A model generated the notes under the pieces. That model worked only from the letters and a program-made list of their open reading frames with translations. It did no database searches and was not told where the DNA came from. DNA of 64,000 bases from Sphingomonas tagetis (lineage in GTDB: Bacteria; Pseudomonadota; Alphaproteobacteria; Sphingomonadales; Sphingomonadaceae). Of this stretch, positions 37,875 to 47,561 are shown one piece after another. A program made the position numbers and the translations under genes. The stretch is from contig NZ_JAMLDX010000006.1 in assembly GCF_024211275.1 (NCBI RefSeq), forward strand, positions 62,001 through 126,000. The letters are read 5' to 3'. Each line of letters opens with the position of its first letter. Positions within the stretch are counted from its first letter, which is position 1.

Positions 37875-39695
37875 ATGCGTACCACTCGCCGCCAGTTTCT
37901 CGCCTCGACCGCCGCACTCACGGCGCTGCCCGCCCTCCCTGCCTGCGCGCGCGGGCAAGCCGCGGCGCCCGGCGATGCCGCGGCGGAGAAGCTGCTCGCG
38001 GCGACGGCGGAGCAATTGCTGGAGGACGACCCCGCCCAGGCGACTTCGCTCGGCATCGACAAGGCCGAGCGCACACATCTGCGCTCGATGCTGCAGGACC
38101 GCAGCGCTGCGGGCCTGAAAAAGGCCGCCGACGGCCTGCGCGCCCGCGTCGCGCAGCTCAAGGCGCTCGATCTCAATTCGCTCAGCCCGGTGATGCGCAC
38201 CAATGTCGAGACGGTGCGTACCTCGCTCGAGATCGCGCTCGACGGCTTCGCCTTTCCCTATGGCGACGTCGCGGTCGGCGGCTGGCGCAACTCGCCCTAT
38301 GTCGTGGTCCAGAATGTCGGCGCCTATCTCGACACGCCGCGCTTCCTCGACACCGATCACAAGGTGCAGAACGCCGAGGACGCCAGGAGCTGGCTCGCGC
38401 GGTTCGAACACTACGCCGCGCAGCTCGACGGCGAGACCGGGCGCTTGCAGACCGCCTATGACAAGGGCGTGATCGCGCCCGACTTCCTGCTCGACAAATG
38501 TCTCAAGCAGATCGCGCTGACCCGCGGCGGCGATGTCGCCAAATGGGATCTCGTCTCCGGCTATGCCGGCAAGCCCAACGTCACCGGCGATCAGGCGGCG
38601 GCGGCGGCAAAGATCGCAGCCGGCAAGATCGCCCCGGCGCTCGACCGCCAGATCGCGGAATTGAAGCGCCACCGCGCCAAGGCCACCCCGGACGCGGGCG
38701 TGTGGAAATTTCCCGATGGCGAGGCCTATTACGCCTGGGCGCTGCGCGCCGCGACCACCACGACGATGACCCCCGACGAGGTGCACCGCACCGGCCGCGA
38801 GGAGCTCAAGATGCTCCAGTCGGAAATGGACGGGATCCTGCGCAAGCAGGGCTTCACCAGGGGCACGGTCGGCGCGCGGATGACCGCGCTCGGCAAGGAC
38901 CAGCGCTTCCTCTATCCCGACAATGACGAAGGCCGTCGCGAGATCCTCGCCTATATGACCAAGACCATTCAGGACATGCGCGCCAAGATGCCGCGCGCCT
39001 TCCACACTTTGGTCAAGGGCAATGTTGAGGTGAAGCGCCTGCCGCTCGCCGAGGAGCCCGGCGCACCGGGAGCCTATGGCGGCGCGGGTTCGATCGACGG
39101 GACGGTGCCGGGCCGGGTATGGCTCAACCTGCGCACCACGCATCTGCACACCCGCTACAGCCTCGCCACCCTCGCCTATCACGAGGGCATTCCCGGCCAT
39201 GCCTGGCAGGGCGAATATACGTTCAAGCTGCCGCTGGTGCGCTCGCTGCTCGGCTTCAACGCCTATAGCGAGGGCTGGGCGCTCTACGCCGAACAACTCG
39301 GCGCGGAACTCGGCGCCTATGATTCCGACCCGATCGGACGGCTCGGCTATCTCCAGAGCCTCGCCTTCCGCGCCTGCCGCCTCGTCGTCGATACCGGGCT
39401 GCACGCCAAGCGCTGGACGCGCGCGCAAGCGATCGAGTGGTTCGCCACCACCAACGGCTCGTCGGTCGACGAGGTCAGCGGCGAGGTCGACCGCTATTGC
39501 TCCTGGCCGGGTCAGGCGTGCGGTTACAAGCTCGGTCACACGCACATCAACCAGCTGCGCCGGAAGACGCAAACCGCGCTCGGCAAGCGCTACGATTTCC
39601 GCGCGTTCAACGACGCGGTCGTGCTCGGCGGCAACGTCCCGTTGACCGTGCTCGACAGCGTGATCGACCGTCACATCGCGTCGCGGCGGGCCTAG
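37875..39695 (+). CDS. DUF885 family protein, Tat-exported lipoprotein, probable metallopeptidase
   Basis: The 606-residue product starts MRTTRRQFLASTAALTALPA with a twin-arginine motif and a lipobox-like LPAC (C24), so it is likely an exported lipoprotein. The DUF885 domain carries TLAYHEGIPGHAWQGEY; HEGIPGH (residues 436-442) has the two histidines and glutamate expected for zinc. The N-terminal DDPAQATSLGIDKAERTHLR fits the family. DUF885 proteins are related to M32-like carboxypeptidases, but substrates are mostly unknown. Its TAG stop shares CTAG with the convergent DUF3592 gene. Confidence 0.88.
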   Translation: MRTTRRQFLASTAALTALPALPACARGQAAAPGDAAAEKLLAATAEQLLEDDPAQATSLGIDKAERTHLRSMLQDRSAAGLKKAADGLRARVAQLKALDLNSLSPVMRTNVETVRTSLEIALDGFAFPYGDVAVGGWRNSPYVVVQNVGAYLDTPRFLDTDHKVQNAEDARSWLARFEHYAAQLDGETGRLQTAYDKGVIAPDFLLDKCLKQIALTRGGDVAKWDLVSGYAGKPNVTGDQAAAAAKIAAGKIAPALDRQIAELKRHRAKATPDAGVWKFPDGEAYYAWALRAATTTTMTPDEVHRTGREELKMLQSEMDGILRKQGFTRGTVGARMTALGKDQRFLYPDNDEGRREILAYMTKTIQDMRAKMPRAFHTLVKGNVEVKRLPLAEEPGAPGAYGGAGSIDGTVPGRVWLNLRTTHLHTRYSLATLAYHEGIPGHAWQGEYTFKLPLVRSLLGFNAYSEGWALYAEQLGAELGAYDSDPIGRLGYLQSLAFRACRLVVDTGLHAKRWTRAQAIEWFATTNGSSVDEVSGEVDRYCSWPGQACGYKLGHTHINQLRRKTQTALGKRYDFRAFNDAVVLGGNVPLTVLDSVIDRHIASRRA

Positions 39696-40132
39696 GGCGT
39701 GACGACCAGCACCAGCACGAAAACGGCGATCAGGACGCAGCCAATCGCCCAGCCGAACCAGCGGTAGAAGCTGCCCTGCGCCACGCGCTCGAGCACCGCG
39801 AACTTCGGATTGGCCGGATCGTAATAGACCGGCACCTGCCCGCCCTCGGGCAGGCCCGCGATCACTTCGGACACCTGCTGATAGGTGCCCGACCAGTTGC
39901 CGAACGCATAGCGGGTCGCGGAAAGGCGCTGGCCGCCCACGTCATAGTCATAGCGGATGGCAGGGTAGTAGACCGAGTTGACGACGCGCGCGCCGCTGCG
40001 GGTGATCGTGCCGGGCACGCTCGGCCAGCGCTGGGACGCGGCCAGCTGCGCCTCGACGCGTTTGGCCATCCAGTTCATGAAGAAGATGAAGCCGACGCCG
40101 ACGACCGGCATCAGATACAGCAATGGATGCAT
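39692..40132 (-). CDS. DUF3592 membrane protein
   Basis: The 146-residue protein has an N-terminal membrane helix (LLYLMPVVGVGFIFFMNWMA), an extracytoplasmic beta domain with WPSVPGTITRSGARVV, PAIRYDYDVGGQRLSATRY and GQVPVYYDPANPKFAVLERV, and a C-terminal helix (FGWAIGCVLIAVFVLVLVV). The YDP.NP motif before the second helix is the DUF3592 signature. Function of the family is unknown. It lies 67 bp downstream of another small unknown gene on the same strand. Confidence 0.85.
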   Translation of the reverse strand: MHPLLYLMPVVGVGFIFFMNWMAKRVEAQLAASQRWPSVPGTITRSGARVVNSVYYPAIRYDYDVGGQRLSATRYAFGNWSGTYQQVSEVIAGLPEGGQVPVYYDPANPKFAVLERVAQGSFYRWFGWAIGCVLIAVFVLVLVVTP

Positions 40133-40199
40133 GATCTTTCCCCCGCAAATTCAACGCGATCATGCGGCGCAGACCAAATGGGTCAACTGACAATCCCGG

Positions 40200-40658
40200 T
40201 CAGCGCAACGGGGCGACCGGATAGGGCGCGAGGTCGGGGGGCACGAAGCCGCGCCGCGCCGCGACGCAAAACAGCGCCTCGCGGCTGTGGAAGCGCAACG
40301 GCCAGTCGCGGATGCCGACCTCGCTTGCCAGCAGCGCGTTGACGTCGCCGGTCAGGTCACCGGTCGCGCGCGTGCCGAGAAACCAGCGCACGCCCGCGAC
40401 ATAAGCGCGCGTGATCGTGTCGTGATAGCCGTTGTGATCGTCATTGACCCCGCCGACGCTCTCGTTGAAGCGCGAGATCAGCTCGGCGATCTCGCGGTCC
40501 AAGTCGATATCGGGATGGCGCGCGAGCAGATAGAGACATGCGGCGAGATGCGCCTCATGCGTCCAATCCTCGCGGCGCAGGGCGCAGGCGATCAGACCCT
40601 CGCCCAGATGGGCGATTGCCGCGTCGTCGGTGAAAAATCGGATAGAATGGCTGGTCAT
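40200..40658 (-). CDS. small soluble protein of unknown function
   Basis: The 152-residue protein starts MTSHSIRFFTDDAAIAHLGE. It is mostly helical, with histidines in EDWTHEAHLAACLYLLARHP and NDDHNGYHDTITRAYVAGV that could bind a metal; this pattern recurs in a group of uncharacterised bacterial proteins. It lies 39 bp downstream of pckA on the same strand. Its ATG is inside the left arm of a perfect 15-bp inverted repeat (40653-40690), so translation may depend on unfolding of that stem. No function is assigned. Confidence 0.72.
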   Translation of the reverse strand: MTSHSIRFFTDDAAIAHLGEGLIACALRREDWTHEAHLAACLYLLARHPDIDLDREIAELISRFNESVGGVNDDHNGYHDTITRAYVAGVRWFLGTRATGDLTGDVNALLASEVGIRDWPLRFHSREALFCVAARRGFVPPDLAPYPVAPLR

Positions 40659-40690
40659 CGATCGGGCTCTCGATGGCCCGATCGATGACC
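40653..40690 (-). promoter_or_regulatory. perfect 15-bp inverted repeat sequestering a start codon
   Basis: GGTCATCGATCGGGC (40653-40667) and GCCCGATCGATGACC (40676-40690) are exact complements around an 8-base loop. The hairpin lies seven bases after the pckA stop, and its distal arm contains the ATG (40658-40656) of the downstream gene. No T run follows. It could stabilise the pckA mRNA end, terminate weakly, or hold the next gene untranslated. Confidence 0.75.
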
Positions 40691-40697
40691 GGGCCGG

Positions 40698-42314
<1,617 letters not shown>

Positions 42315-42381
42315 GATCCGTCTCCCCGTCGCTGCGGCCCGACGGCCGCCGCGCTCTTCCATTCAAGATGCAACAGAGTCG

Positions 42382-42424
42382 CGCATAGGCAGCGGGCCGA
42401 ATGAGGGTCAATGCCGGTAACCGG
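42382..42424 (-). promoter_or_regulatory. pckA promoter with a palindromic operator
   Basis: On the minus strand TTGACC (42411-42406) is followed after 18 bases by TATGCG (42387-42382), a plausible promoter 68 bases before the pckA TTG start. Immediately upstream of the -35 is ACCGGTTACCGGC, whose core CCGGT-T-ACCGG (42424-42414) is a perfect 11-base palindrome. A dimeric regulator of gluconeogenesis would fit this place; LacI-type control of pckA is known in other alphaproteobacteria. Confidence 0.5.
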
Positions 42425-42546
42425 TGTCACGCGACCAAGCGACCAGAAGTTATACCAGACAACGTTGACATGAATCGGTGCAGGCGGCCACGCTAATCGG
42501 TCGCGGCACGGTTGAGCCGGGGTTAGCATTGGGCTAGGTCAGCGCC

Positions 42547-43257
42547 ATGGCCGCTACGATTGCGCTGGTCGATGACGACCGCAACATCCTGACTTCGGTC
42601 TCGATCGCCTTGCAGACGGAGGGGTTCGTGACCCGCGTCTATTCGGACGGCGAGGCCGCATTGAAGGCACTCACCGAGAATCCGGCCGACCTCGCCGTGC
42701 TCGATATCAAGATGCCGAAAATGGACGGGCTCGAACTGCTGCGCCGCCTGCGCGAGAAGGTCGCGACGCCGGTCATCTTCCTGACCAGCAAGGACGACGA
42801 GCTCGACGAGGCGCTGGGCCTCGCCATGGGCGCCGACGATTATATCTCGAAACCGTTCAGCCAGCGGCTGCTGATTGCCCGCATCCGCGCGATCCTGCGC
42901 CGCACCGAAGCCGTCTCTGCGACCGCCGAAGCGGAGGGCGAGCAGGAACCGCAGCCGGTGCTCGACCGTGGCCGGCTGAGCATGGACCCGGCACGGCACA
43001 AGGTGACGTGGAAGGGCGACAACGTCACGCTCACCGTCACCGAATTCCTGATCCTCGAAACGCTCGCGCAGCGCCCCGGGATCGTCAAGACGCGCAACCA
43101 GCTGATGGACGCGGCCTATCAGGACGACATCTACGTCGACGACCGCACCATCGACAGCCACATCAAGCGCGTGCGCCGCAAGTTCCGGCAAGTCGATTCC
43201 GACTTCGACGCCATCGAGACTCTCTATGGCGCCGGTTACCGATTCTCCGACGAATAG
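42547..43257 (+). CDS. chvI: OmpR-family response regulator ChvI
   Basis: The 236-residue regulator starts [20 protein letters not shown], has phospho-acceptor D53 in [13 protein letters not shown], the switch residues FLTSKDD and DYISKPFS, and a winged-helix domain ending [20 protein letters not shown] and [11 protein letters not shown]. These C-terminal features are very close to ChvI/ExoI of rhizobia. ChvI governs envelope, acid and carbon responses in alphaproteobacteria. It overlaps chvG by 32 bases. Gene order pckA / chvI-chvG-hprK is the conserved alphaproteobacterial arrangement. Confidence 0.93.
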   Translation: MAATIALVDDDRNILTSVSIALQTEGFVTRVYSDGEAALKALTENPADLAVLDIKMPKMDGLELLRRLREKVATPVIFLTSKDDELDEALGLAMGADDYISKPFSQRLLIARIRAILRRTEAVSATAEAEGEQEPQPVLDRGRLSMDPARHKVTWKGDNVTLTVTEFLILETLAQRPGIVKTRNQLMDAAYQDDIYVDDRTIDSHIKRVRRKFRQVDSDFDAIETLYGAGYRFSDE

Positions 43258-44833
43258 CCCCGGCCGCGAGGGCGGCCTGCCGCCCCGCGAGGACCGCGAC
43301 CTCGCCCTGCGCTGGTCGGCGCGGCTCAGCCTCACGCCGCGCATTCTCGCGGTCAACATCTTCGCGCTGGCGATGCTGGCGGGCGGCTTCTTCTATCTCG
43401 ACAGCTATCGCGCGCGCATCGTCGACAGCCGCGTCGCGCAGGCGAGCCGCGAGGCCGGACTGATCGCGCAGGCGGTGGCGATGACCCCGCCGGCCGACCG
43501 AGCCGCGCTGATCCTGCGCGTGGCCGAGGCGGCGGGGCTGCGCATCCGGCTGTACGATCACAACGGCCGTGTGACGTTCGATACGCGCCGCCAGGGGTTG
43601 CGCAACTTCGTGCTGCGCGATCCCGACAAGGACCCGTGGAACCAGACCGCGGCGCGCTTCCTCGACGCGATCATCGACACCGTGGCGGGCGCAGACCGCG
43701 CGCCGCAGTTCCGCGAGCGTGGCCCAGACAAAGGGCTCGACTGGCCCGATGTGCTCGCCGCCTTCCAGAAGGGCGGACCGGCGGCGAGCGTGTGGCGCGC
43801 ACCCGACCGCACCCCCGTGATCACCGCCGCGGCCCCTTACGGCCCGGAGGGCGCGGTGTTTACCACCGTCAATGCCCGCGACATCACCCAGTTCGTGCGA
43901 GTCGAGCGCTTTCGGCTCGGCGTCATCCTGGCCGCAACGCTGGCGCTGTCGGTCTTTCTCTCGCTGTTCCTCGCGCGCACGATTGTCCGCCCGCTGCGCC
44001 GCCTCGCCGCCGCGGCGGTGCGCGTGCGGCTGGGCCGCGCGCGCGAGGTGGTGGTGCCACGCCTGCCCGAGCGCCGCGACGAGATCGGCCACCTCGCCCG
44101 CTCGCTGTCCGACATGAGCCAGGCGCTGCGCGCGCGGATCGACGCGACCGAGGCGTTCGCCGCCGACCTCGCGCACGAGCTCAAGAACCCGCTCGCCTCG
44201 TTGCGCTCGGCGGTCGAGAGCCTGTCGAGTGTACGCGATCCCGAGCTTCAGCGGCAACTTCTCGAAGTGGTGCGCGACGACGTCCACCGGCTCGACCGGC
44301 TGATCAGCGACATTTCCGAGGCCTCCCGCCTCGACGCGCAGCTTTCGCGCGCCAAGTTCGAGTTCGTCGATCTCGCGGCGATGCTCGACGGGCTGGTCGC
44401 GCAACGCAGCCAGCGCGGCATCGCGCGCGACGTGCGGCTGCGCTTCGATCCGCCGTCAGGCCGCGTGCCGCACGTCATGGGCGAAGGCATGCGGCTCGAG
44501 CGCGTGTTCGAGAACCTCATCGACAACGCCATCTCCTTCTCACCCGACGAGGGACTGGTCGCGCTCTCGCTTGCCACCGACGAGGACATGGTCGAGGCGC
44601 GTGTCGAGGATGAAGGACCGGGCGTACCCGAGGAAGCGCGCGAGGCGATCTTCCGCCGCTTCCATTCGGTGCGCCCCGACAGCGAGGCGTTCGGCCAGCA
44701 TTCGGGCTTGGGGCTTGCCATCGCCCGCACCATCGTCGAAGGCCATCAGGGGTCGATCGGGGTTGAGTCGCGGGAGGACCGGATGCGCGGCGCGCGCTTC
44801 GTGGTCCGGCTTCCGCTGGTCCAGCCCGGCTGA
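43226..44833 (+). CDS. chvG: sensor histidine kinase ChvG
   Basis: The 535-residue kinase has membrane helices near residues 39-58 and 231-250 around a periplasmic domain of about 170 residues, a HAMP linker ([20 protein letters not shown]), the H-box [20 protein letters not shown] with H317, and an ATPase domain with [32 protein letters not shown] and [17 protein letters not shown]. In other alphaproteobacteria ChvG senses acid or envelope stress, restrained by the periplasmic protein ExoR; no exoR gene is in this window. The ATG at 43226 lies 32 bases inside the end of chvI. hprK follows 16 bases after its stop. Confidence 0.92.
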   Translation: MAPVTDSPTNSPGREGGLPPREDRDLALRWSARLSLTPRILAVNIFALAMLAGGFFYLDSYRARIVDSRVAQASREAGLIAQAVAMTPPADRAALILRVAEAAGLRIRLYDHNGRVTFDTRRQGLRNFVLRDPDKDPWNQTAARFLDAIIDTVAGADRAPQFRERGPDKGLDWPDVLAAFQKGGPAASVWRAPDRTPVITAAAPYGPEGAVFTTVNARDITQFVRVERFRLGVILAATLALSVFLSLFLARTIVRPLRRLAAAAVRVRLGRAREVVVPRLPERRDEIGHLARSLSDMSQALRARIDATEAFAADLAHELKNPLASLRSAVESLSSVRDPELQRQLLEVVRDDVHRLDRLISDISEASRLDAQLSRAKFEFVDLAAMLDGLVAQRSQRGIARDVRLRFDPPSGRVPHVMGEGMRLERVFENLIDNAISFSPDEGLVALSLATDEDMVEARVEDEGPGVPEEAREAIFRRFHSVRPDSEAFGQHSGLGLAIARTIVEGHQGSIGVESREDRMRGARFVVRLPLVQPG

Positions 44834-44849
44834 CGGGGAGCAAAGGGCC

Positions 44850-45287
44850 GTGGCCGAACTTTCAACCGAAACGCTGCACGCATCCTGCGTCGCCATCGAC
44901 GGCCGCGCGGTGCTGATCGAGGGCCGCTCGGGCGAGGGCAAGTCCGACCTCGCGCTGCGGCTGATCGACCGTGGCGCGGTGCTGGTGTCGGACGACTACA
45001 CGATCTGCACGCGCACCGCCGGCAAGCTCTATGGCGCCGCGCCCGCGACGATCGCGGGCAAGATCGAGGTGCGCGGCATCGGCATCGTCGAACTGCCCCA
45101 TGTCGAGCGCGCGCCGATCGCATTGGTGGTCACCATCCTCGACGCGCCGCCGCGCATTCCCGAAGGACCGCGCACGCACCGCATCGCCGGGGTCGAGATT
45201 CCACAGGTCGCGCTGCCCGCCCTCGAACCCTCGGCGCCGGTCAAGGTCGAACTGGCGCTGCGCCAGCTCGCGCCACCCACGAAATGA
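44850..45287 (+). CDS. hprK: HPr kinase/phosphorylase, short alphaproteobacterial form
   Basis: The 145-residue protein starts at a GTG with MAELSTETLHASCVAIDGRA. It is only the catalytic C-domain of HprK: P-loop IEGRSGEGKSDLALRLID (GRSGEGKS, residues 25-32) and the acidic catalytic loop VLVSDDYT, then VRGIGIVELPHV. The N-terminal domain of Firmicutes HprK is absent, as is usual in alphaproteobacteria. It phosphorylates HPr on a serine and can reverse this. Substrate HPr is encoded three genes downstream. Its stop is 13 bases before the rapZ ATG. Confidence 0.93.
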   Translation: MAELSTETLHASCVAIDGRAVLIEGRSGEGKSDLALRLIDRGAVLVSDDYTICTRTAGKLYGAAPATIAGKIEVRGIGIVELPHVERAPIALVVTILDAPPRIPEGPRTHRIAGVEIPQVALPALEPSAPVKVELALRQLAPPTK

Positions 45288-45300
45288 GCAAGCCCGCCCG

Positions 45301-46221
45301 ATGACCCACGAGCGCGCCAAGCAGATCCTGCTCGTCACCGGCATGTCGGGCGCGGGCAAGTCGACCGTGCTGCGCACGCTCGAGGATCTCGGCTGGGAAG
45401 TCGCCGACAATCTGCCGTTGCTGCTGCTCAACCGCCTGCTCGACACCGATCCGCCCGAGGGTGCGGACGGCGACGACCGGCCGCTCGGGCTCGGCATCGG
45501 CACGCGCACGCGCGGGTTCGACGCCGAGAGCGTCGTGCGCCGCATCAAGAAATTGCGCGACGAGCGCGGCTACGACCTCGGCACGCTCTATCTCGACTGT
45601 TCGGGGGTCGAGCTCGAACGGCGCTACAACGAAACCCGCCGCCGCCATCCACTGGCGCAGGACCGCCCGGCCGGACAGGGTATCGCGCGCGAACGCGAAT
45701 TGCTCGAACCGCTGCGGCGCTGGGCCAACCGGCTGATCGACACCACCAACCTTTCGGGCAACGAGCTGGCGCAGCAGATCCGCTCGACCTTTTCGGGCGA
45801 AGGGCATGGCGAGCCGACGCTATCGGTGATGTCGTTCGGCTTCGCGCGCGGCGTGCCGGCCAATGCCGATCTCGTCTTCGACATGCGCTTCCTGCGCAAC
45901 CCGCACTGGGTCGAGTCGCTGCGCCCGGGCACCGGCCGCGATAAGGACGTCGCCGATTATGTCGCCGGCGACCCTACCTATGCCGAATCGATCTCGCGGA
46001 TCGAGGACCTTCTGCTGCTGCTGCTCCCGCGCTATCGCGCCGAGGGGAAGTCCTATGTAACCATCGCCTTCGGCTGTACCGGCGGGAGACACCGTTCGGT
46101 CCATGTCACCGAGCGCGTCGCGGCACGGTTGCACGACGCGGGATTTTCCCCCACGGTGGCGCATCGTGACTTGCAGACCGCGCCGCAGGACTCGCTAGAA
46201 GGCCCGCCGGCTGCAAGATGA
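45301..46221 (+). CDS. rapZ: RNase adapter / nucleotide-binding protein RapZ
   Basis: The 306-residue protein starts MTHERAKQILLVTGMSGAGK with a Walker A motif (GMSGAGKS, residues 14-21), a Walker-B-like LGTLYLDCSG, and a C-domain with VMSFGFARGVPANADLVFDM and VTIAFGCTGGRHRSVHVTER. In enterobacteria RapZ guides RNase E to the small RNA GlmZ and senses glucosamine-6-phosphate; in alphaproteobacteria its role is less clear. It is co-transcribed with hprK, EIIA and ptsH. Confidence 0.94.
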   Translation: MTHERAKQILLVTGMSGAGKSTVLRTLEDLGWEVADNLPLLLLNRLLDTDPPEGADGDDRPLGLGIGTRTRGFDAESVVRRIKKLRDERGYDLGTLYLDCSGVELERRYNETRRRHPLAQDRPAGQGIARERELLEPLRRWANRLIDTTNLSGNELAQQIRSTFSGEGHGEPTLSVMSFGFARGVPANADLVFDMRFLRNPHWVESLRPGTGRDKDVADYVAGDPTYAESISRIEDLLLLLLPRYRAEGKSYVTIAFGCTGGRHRSVHVTERVAARLHDAGFSPTVAHRDLQTAPQDSLEGPPAAR

Positions 46222-46243
46222 ACCGCATGGGACGCATTTAGGA

Positions 46244-46651
46244 ATGATCGGTCTGGTACTCGTGACGCACGGGCGGCTCGCGGAGGAGTTCGTCGTCGCG
46301 ATGGAGCATGTGGTGGGCAAGCAGGAGCGAGTCGCGACCATCTCGATCGGCCCCGAGGACGATATGGAAAGCCGCCGCGCCGACATCGCGAAGGCGATCG
46401 GCGAGGTCGATGCCGGGCGCGGCGTGATCGTGCTCACCGACCTGTTCGGCGGCACCCCGTCCAACCTCGCCATCTCGCTGATGGACGCCGGGAAGGTCGA
46501 GGTGATCGCCGGCATCAACCTGCCGATGCTGATCCGCCTGGGCGGCGCGCGCAAGACGATGAAGGTTACCGAAGCCGTCGCCGCCGCGCGCGAGGCCGGC
46601 CGCAAATACATCACCGTCGCATCCGAAGTGCTGGGGGAGGCCGCCGCTTGA
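46244..46651 (+). CDS. mannose-family PTS EIIA protein
   Basis: The 135-residue protein starts MIGLVLVTHGRLAEEFVVAM; H9 in VTHG is the phosphorylation site. VIVLTDLFGGTPSNLAISLM and VIAGINLPMLIRL complete the EIIA-Man fold. No PTS permease (EIIB/C/D) gene is nearby, so it should act as a regulatory phospho-acceptor downstream of HPr, as proposed for incomplete alphaproteobacterial PTS chains. Its stop overlaps the TTG start of ptsH by three bases (TTGA). Confidence 0.94.
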   Translation: MIGLVLVTHGRLAEEFVVAMEHVVGKQERVATISIGPEDDMESRRADIAKAIGEVDAGRGVIVLTDLFGGTPSNLAISLMDAGKVEVIAGINLPMLIRLGGARKTMKVTEAVAAAREAGRKYITVASEVLGEAAA

Positions 46652-46920
46652 GTCGAATCGCCCGTTCCGTCCTGATCGGCAACCGCCGCGGCCTTCACGC
46701 CCGCGCCAGCGCCAAATTCGTCACCCTCGCCTCTTCGCAGCCGGTCGAACTGACTGTCGAGAAGGACGGCAATTCGGTCACCGGCACCTCGATCATGGGC
46801 CTCATGATGCTGGGCGCGGCGATGGGCGACACGATCACGATCAGCGCCCATGGTGACGGCGCGGAGGACGCGGTGCTCAGGCTGGTCGGACTGGTCGAGG
46901 ACCGTTTCGGCGAGGATTGA
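46648..46920 (+). CDS. ptsH: phosphocarrier protein HPr
   Basis: The 90-residue protein starts at a TTG with MSRIARSVLIGNRRGLHARA; GGGGGAGG lies upstream. H17 in GLHARASAKFV takes phosphate from enzyme I. S48 in TGTSIMGLMML is the regulatory serine phosphorylated by HprK. It is the last gene of the chvI-to-ptsH run. Enzyme I (ptsI/ptsP) is not in the window. Confidence 0.96.
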   Translation: MSRIARSVLIGNRRGLHARASAKFVTLASSQPVELTVEKDGNSVTGTSIMGLMMLGAAMGDTITISAHGDGAEDAVLRLVGLVEDRFGED

Positions 46921-46940
46921 GTCTGTGACCCTTTGTCATT

Positions 46941-46970
46941 ATGTGTATCCTCAACCAAAAGGATACACAT
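46941..46970. promoter_or_regulatory. palindromic operator of the vapBC locus
   Basis: ATGTGTATCC and GGATACACAT are perfect 10-bp inverted repeats around the 10-base spacer TCAACCAAAA, ending one base before the vapB ATG. Toxin-antitoxin operons repress themselves by VapB or VapBC binding to such palindromes at the promoter. Confidence 0.8.
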
Positions 46971-46971
46971 C

Positions 46972-47163
46972 ATGCGCACCAATATTGTAATCGACGACAA
47001 GTTGATGGCTGACGCCATGCGCGCGAGCGGCGCAAAGACGAAGCGGGAAGCTGTCGAGGAAGCCCTTCGCACGATGATACGGCTTCGCGGGCAGCAGGAA
47101 ATCCTGAAATTGCGCGGCAAGATCAATTGGGTCGGCGATCTGGATGCGATGCGGACCGATTGA
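46972..47163 (+). CDS. vapB: type II antitoxin, VapB family
   Basis: The 63-residue protein starts MRTNIVIDDKLMADAMRASG, a ribbon-helix-helix-like N-terminus followed by TKREAVEEALRTMIRL, with a C-terminal toxin-binding tail containing RGKINWVGDLDAMR. It neutralises VapC and represses the operon through the palindrome upstream. The stop TGA and the vapC ATG share one base (TGATG), giving the usual translational coupling. The locus reads as less GC-rich than its neighbours, which suggests recent gain. Confidence 0.92.
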   Translation: MRTNIVIDDKLMADAMRASGAKTKREAVEEALRTMIRLRGQQEILKLRGKINWVGDLDAMRTD

Positions 47164-47561
47164 TGATCCTCGTCGATACGAGTGTCTGGATCGACTATTT
47201 CCGTGACAGACCCACTCGAGAGGTCGATCGCCTCGTTCAACTTCTGGTAGAAGGCACGCCGTTGCTCGGCGATCTGATCCTCGCCGAGCTGCTGCAAGGA
47301 TGCGACGCCGATCGCGAGTTTGCACAGGTAAAATTCGCACTCGACAATCTTCAGTGGATCGAAATTTGTGGAGCTACCGTAGCGCTGCAAGCGGCGCAAA
47401 ACTATCGCACGCTCCGCCGCCGCGGGATCACCGTCCGCAAGACCATCGACACGCTGATCGCCACCCGCTGCATCGTCGATAGCATTCCGCTCTTATATTC
47501 CGACCGCGACTTCGATCCCTTCGTCAAGCATCTTGGACTGATCCCTTGCCCCGCGAAATAA
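47163..47561 (+). CDS. vapC: type II toxin VapC, PIN-domain ribonuclease
   Basis: The 132-residue PIN protein starts MILVDTSVWIDYFRDRPTRE, with the first catalytic aspartate in LVDTSVW. It continues with GDLILAELLQGC (second acidic residue), the TIDTLIATRCI aspartate and the final LLYSDRDFDPF. VapC toxins cut tRNA or rRNA at single sites and halt translation until VapB is restored. Its end overlaps the next gene, a SpoU-type methyltransferase, by 16 bases in another frame. The target RNA is not known. Confidence 0.93.
   Translation: MILVDTSVWIDYFRDRPTREVDRLVQLLVEGTPLLGDLILAELLQGCDADREFAQVKFALDNLQWIEICGATVALQAAQNYRTLRRRGITVRKTIDTLIATRCIVDSIPLLYSDRDFDPFVKHLGLIPCPAK

Noticed and set aside
36879..39674. 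A 931-codon open frame on the minus strand
   Set aside because: It runs antisense across the methyltransferase and DUF885 genes, has no recognised domain, and its composition is that of a shadow frame.
46921..47561. VapBC as part of a phage-defence island
   Set aside because: No other defence gene, integrase or att-like repeat flanks the pair; a lone toxin-antitoxin insertion explains it.
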